Source of the DNA: Bacteroidales bacterium
GTDB lineage: Bacteria > Bacteroidota > Bacteroidia > Bacteroidales > UBA1556
Assembly (NCBI GenBank): GCA_029935325.1
Contig: JAOZKO010000096.1
Location: 3,239 to 9,083 of the forward strand
Direction of reading: 5' to 3'
DNA: 5,845 nt
The translations under genes were made by a program, and so were the position numbers. Positions 5,838 through 5,845 of the stretch are shown in pieces. The notes below the pieces were generated by a model, which did no database searches, was not told the origin of the DNA, and saw only the letters and a program-made list of their open reading frames with translations. Position 1 is the stretch's first letter; each line of letters starts with the position of its first letter.

Positions 5838-5845
5838 CAAAGATA
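5838..5845 (-). promoter_or_regulatory. Bacteroidota -7 promoter element for the lipoprotein/PagL-like operon
   Basis: The minus strand reads TATCTTTG at the very end of the window, an exact TAnnTTTG match. It ends 31 nt before the lipoprotein ATG, predicting a leader of about 25 nt. The -33 element would lie beyond the window and cannot be checked. This marks the lipoprotein as the likely first gene of its operon. Confidence 0.6.

Overview
The window reads as chromosomal DNA from a member of the Bacteroidota. It is AT-rich, and most genes lack a Shine-Dalgarno sequence. At least three genes or gene pairs are preceded by the phylum's characteristic TAnnTTTG -7 promoter element, 24 to 35 nt before the start codon. 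The protein set also fits: a PDZ/S41 C-terminal processing peptidase, a two-part PagL-like outer-membrane barrel, and an O-antigen ligase-type membrane protein with a long periplasmic insert. No RNA gene, insertion sequence, CRISPR array or phage gene was found.

All five genes lie on the minus strand, so transcription runs from the right end to the left. A small lipoprotein (5402-5806) overlaps the PagL-like barrel gene (4224-5405) by an ATGA, and the pair has its own promoter at the right edge of the window. A 310-bp gap follows (3914-4223). It holds a likely terminator, a 35-codon open frame, a perfect 16-bp palindrome, and a promoter whose spacer is three tandem AAAAACC heptamers. That promoter should drive the S41 peptidase (2270-3913) and, after 71 bp without a recognisable promoter, the O-antigen ligase-family protein (642-2198). 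A 158-bp gap with another -7 element leads to a DsrE-family protein (124-483). The last 123 bp contain a short iterated intergenic repeat (CACAGATT type) lying between two 12-bp direct repeats.

The common theme is the cell envelope. One gene product probably transfers or polymerises O-antigen at the inner membrane, one resembles a lipid A deacylase barrel in the outer membrane, one is a probable envelope lipoprotein, and one is a periplasmic protease. The DsrE protein looks functionally separate. The window is not an obvious novel defence or mobile system. The points most worth checking are the missing canonical catalytic Glu in the PagL-like protein, its tight coupling to the lipoprotein, and the heptamer repeats inside the S41 promoter.
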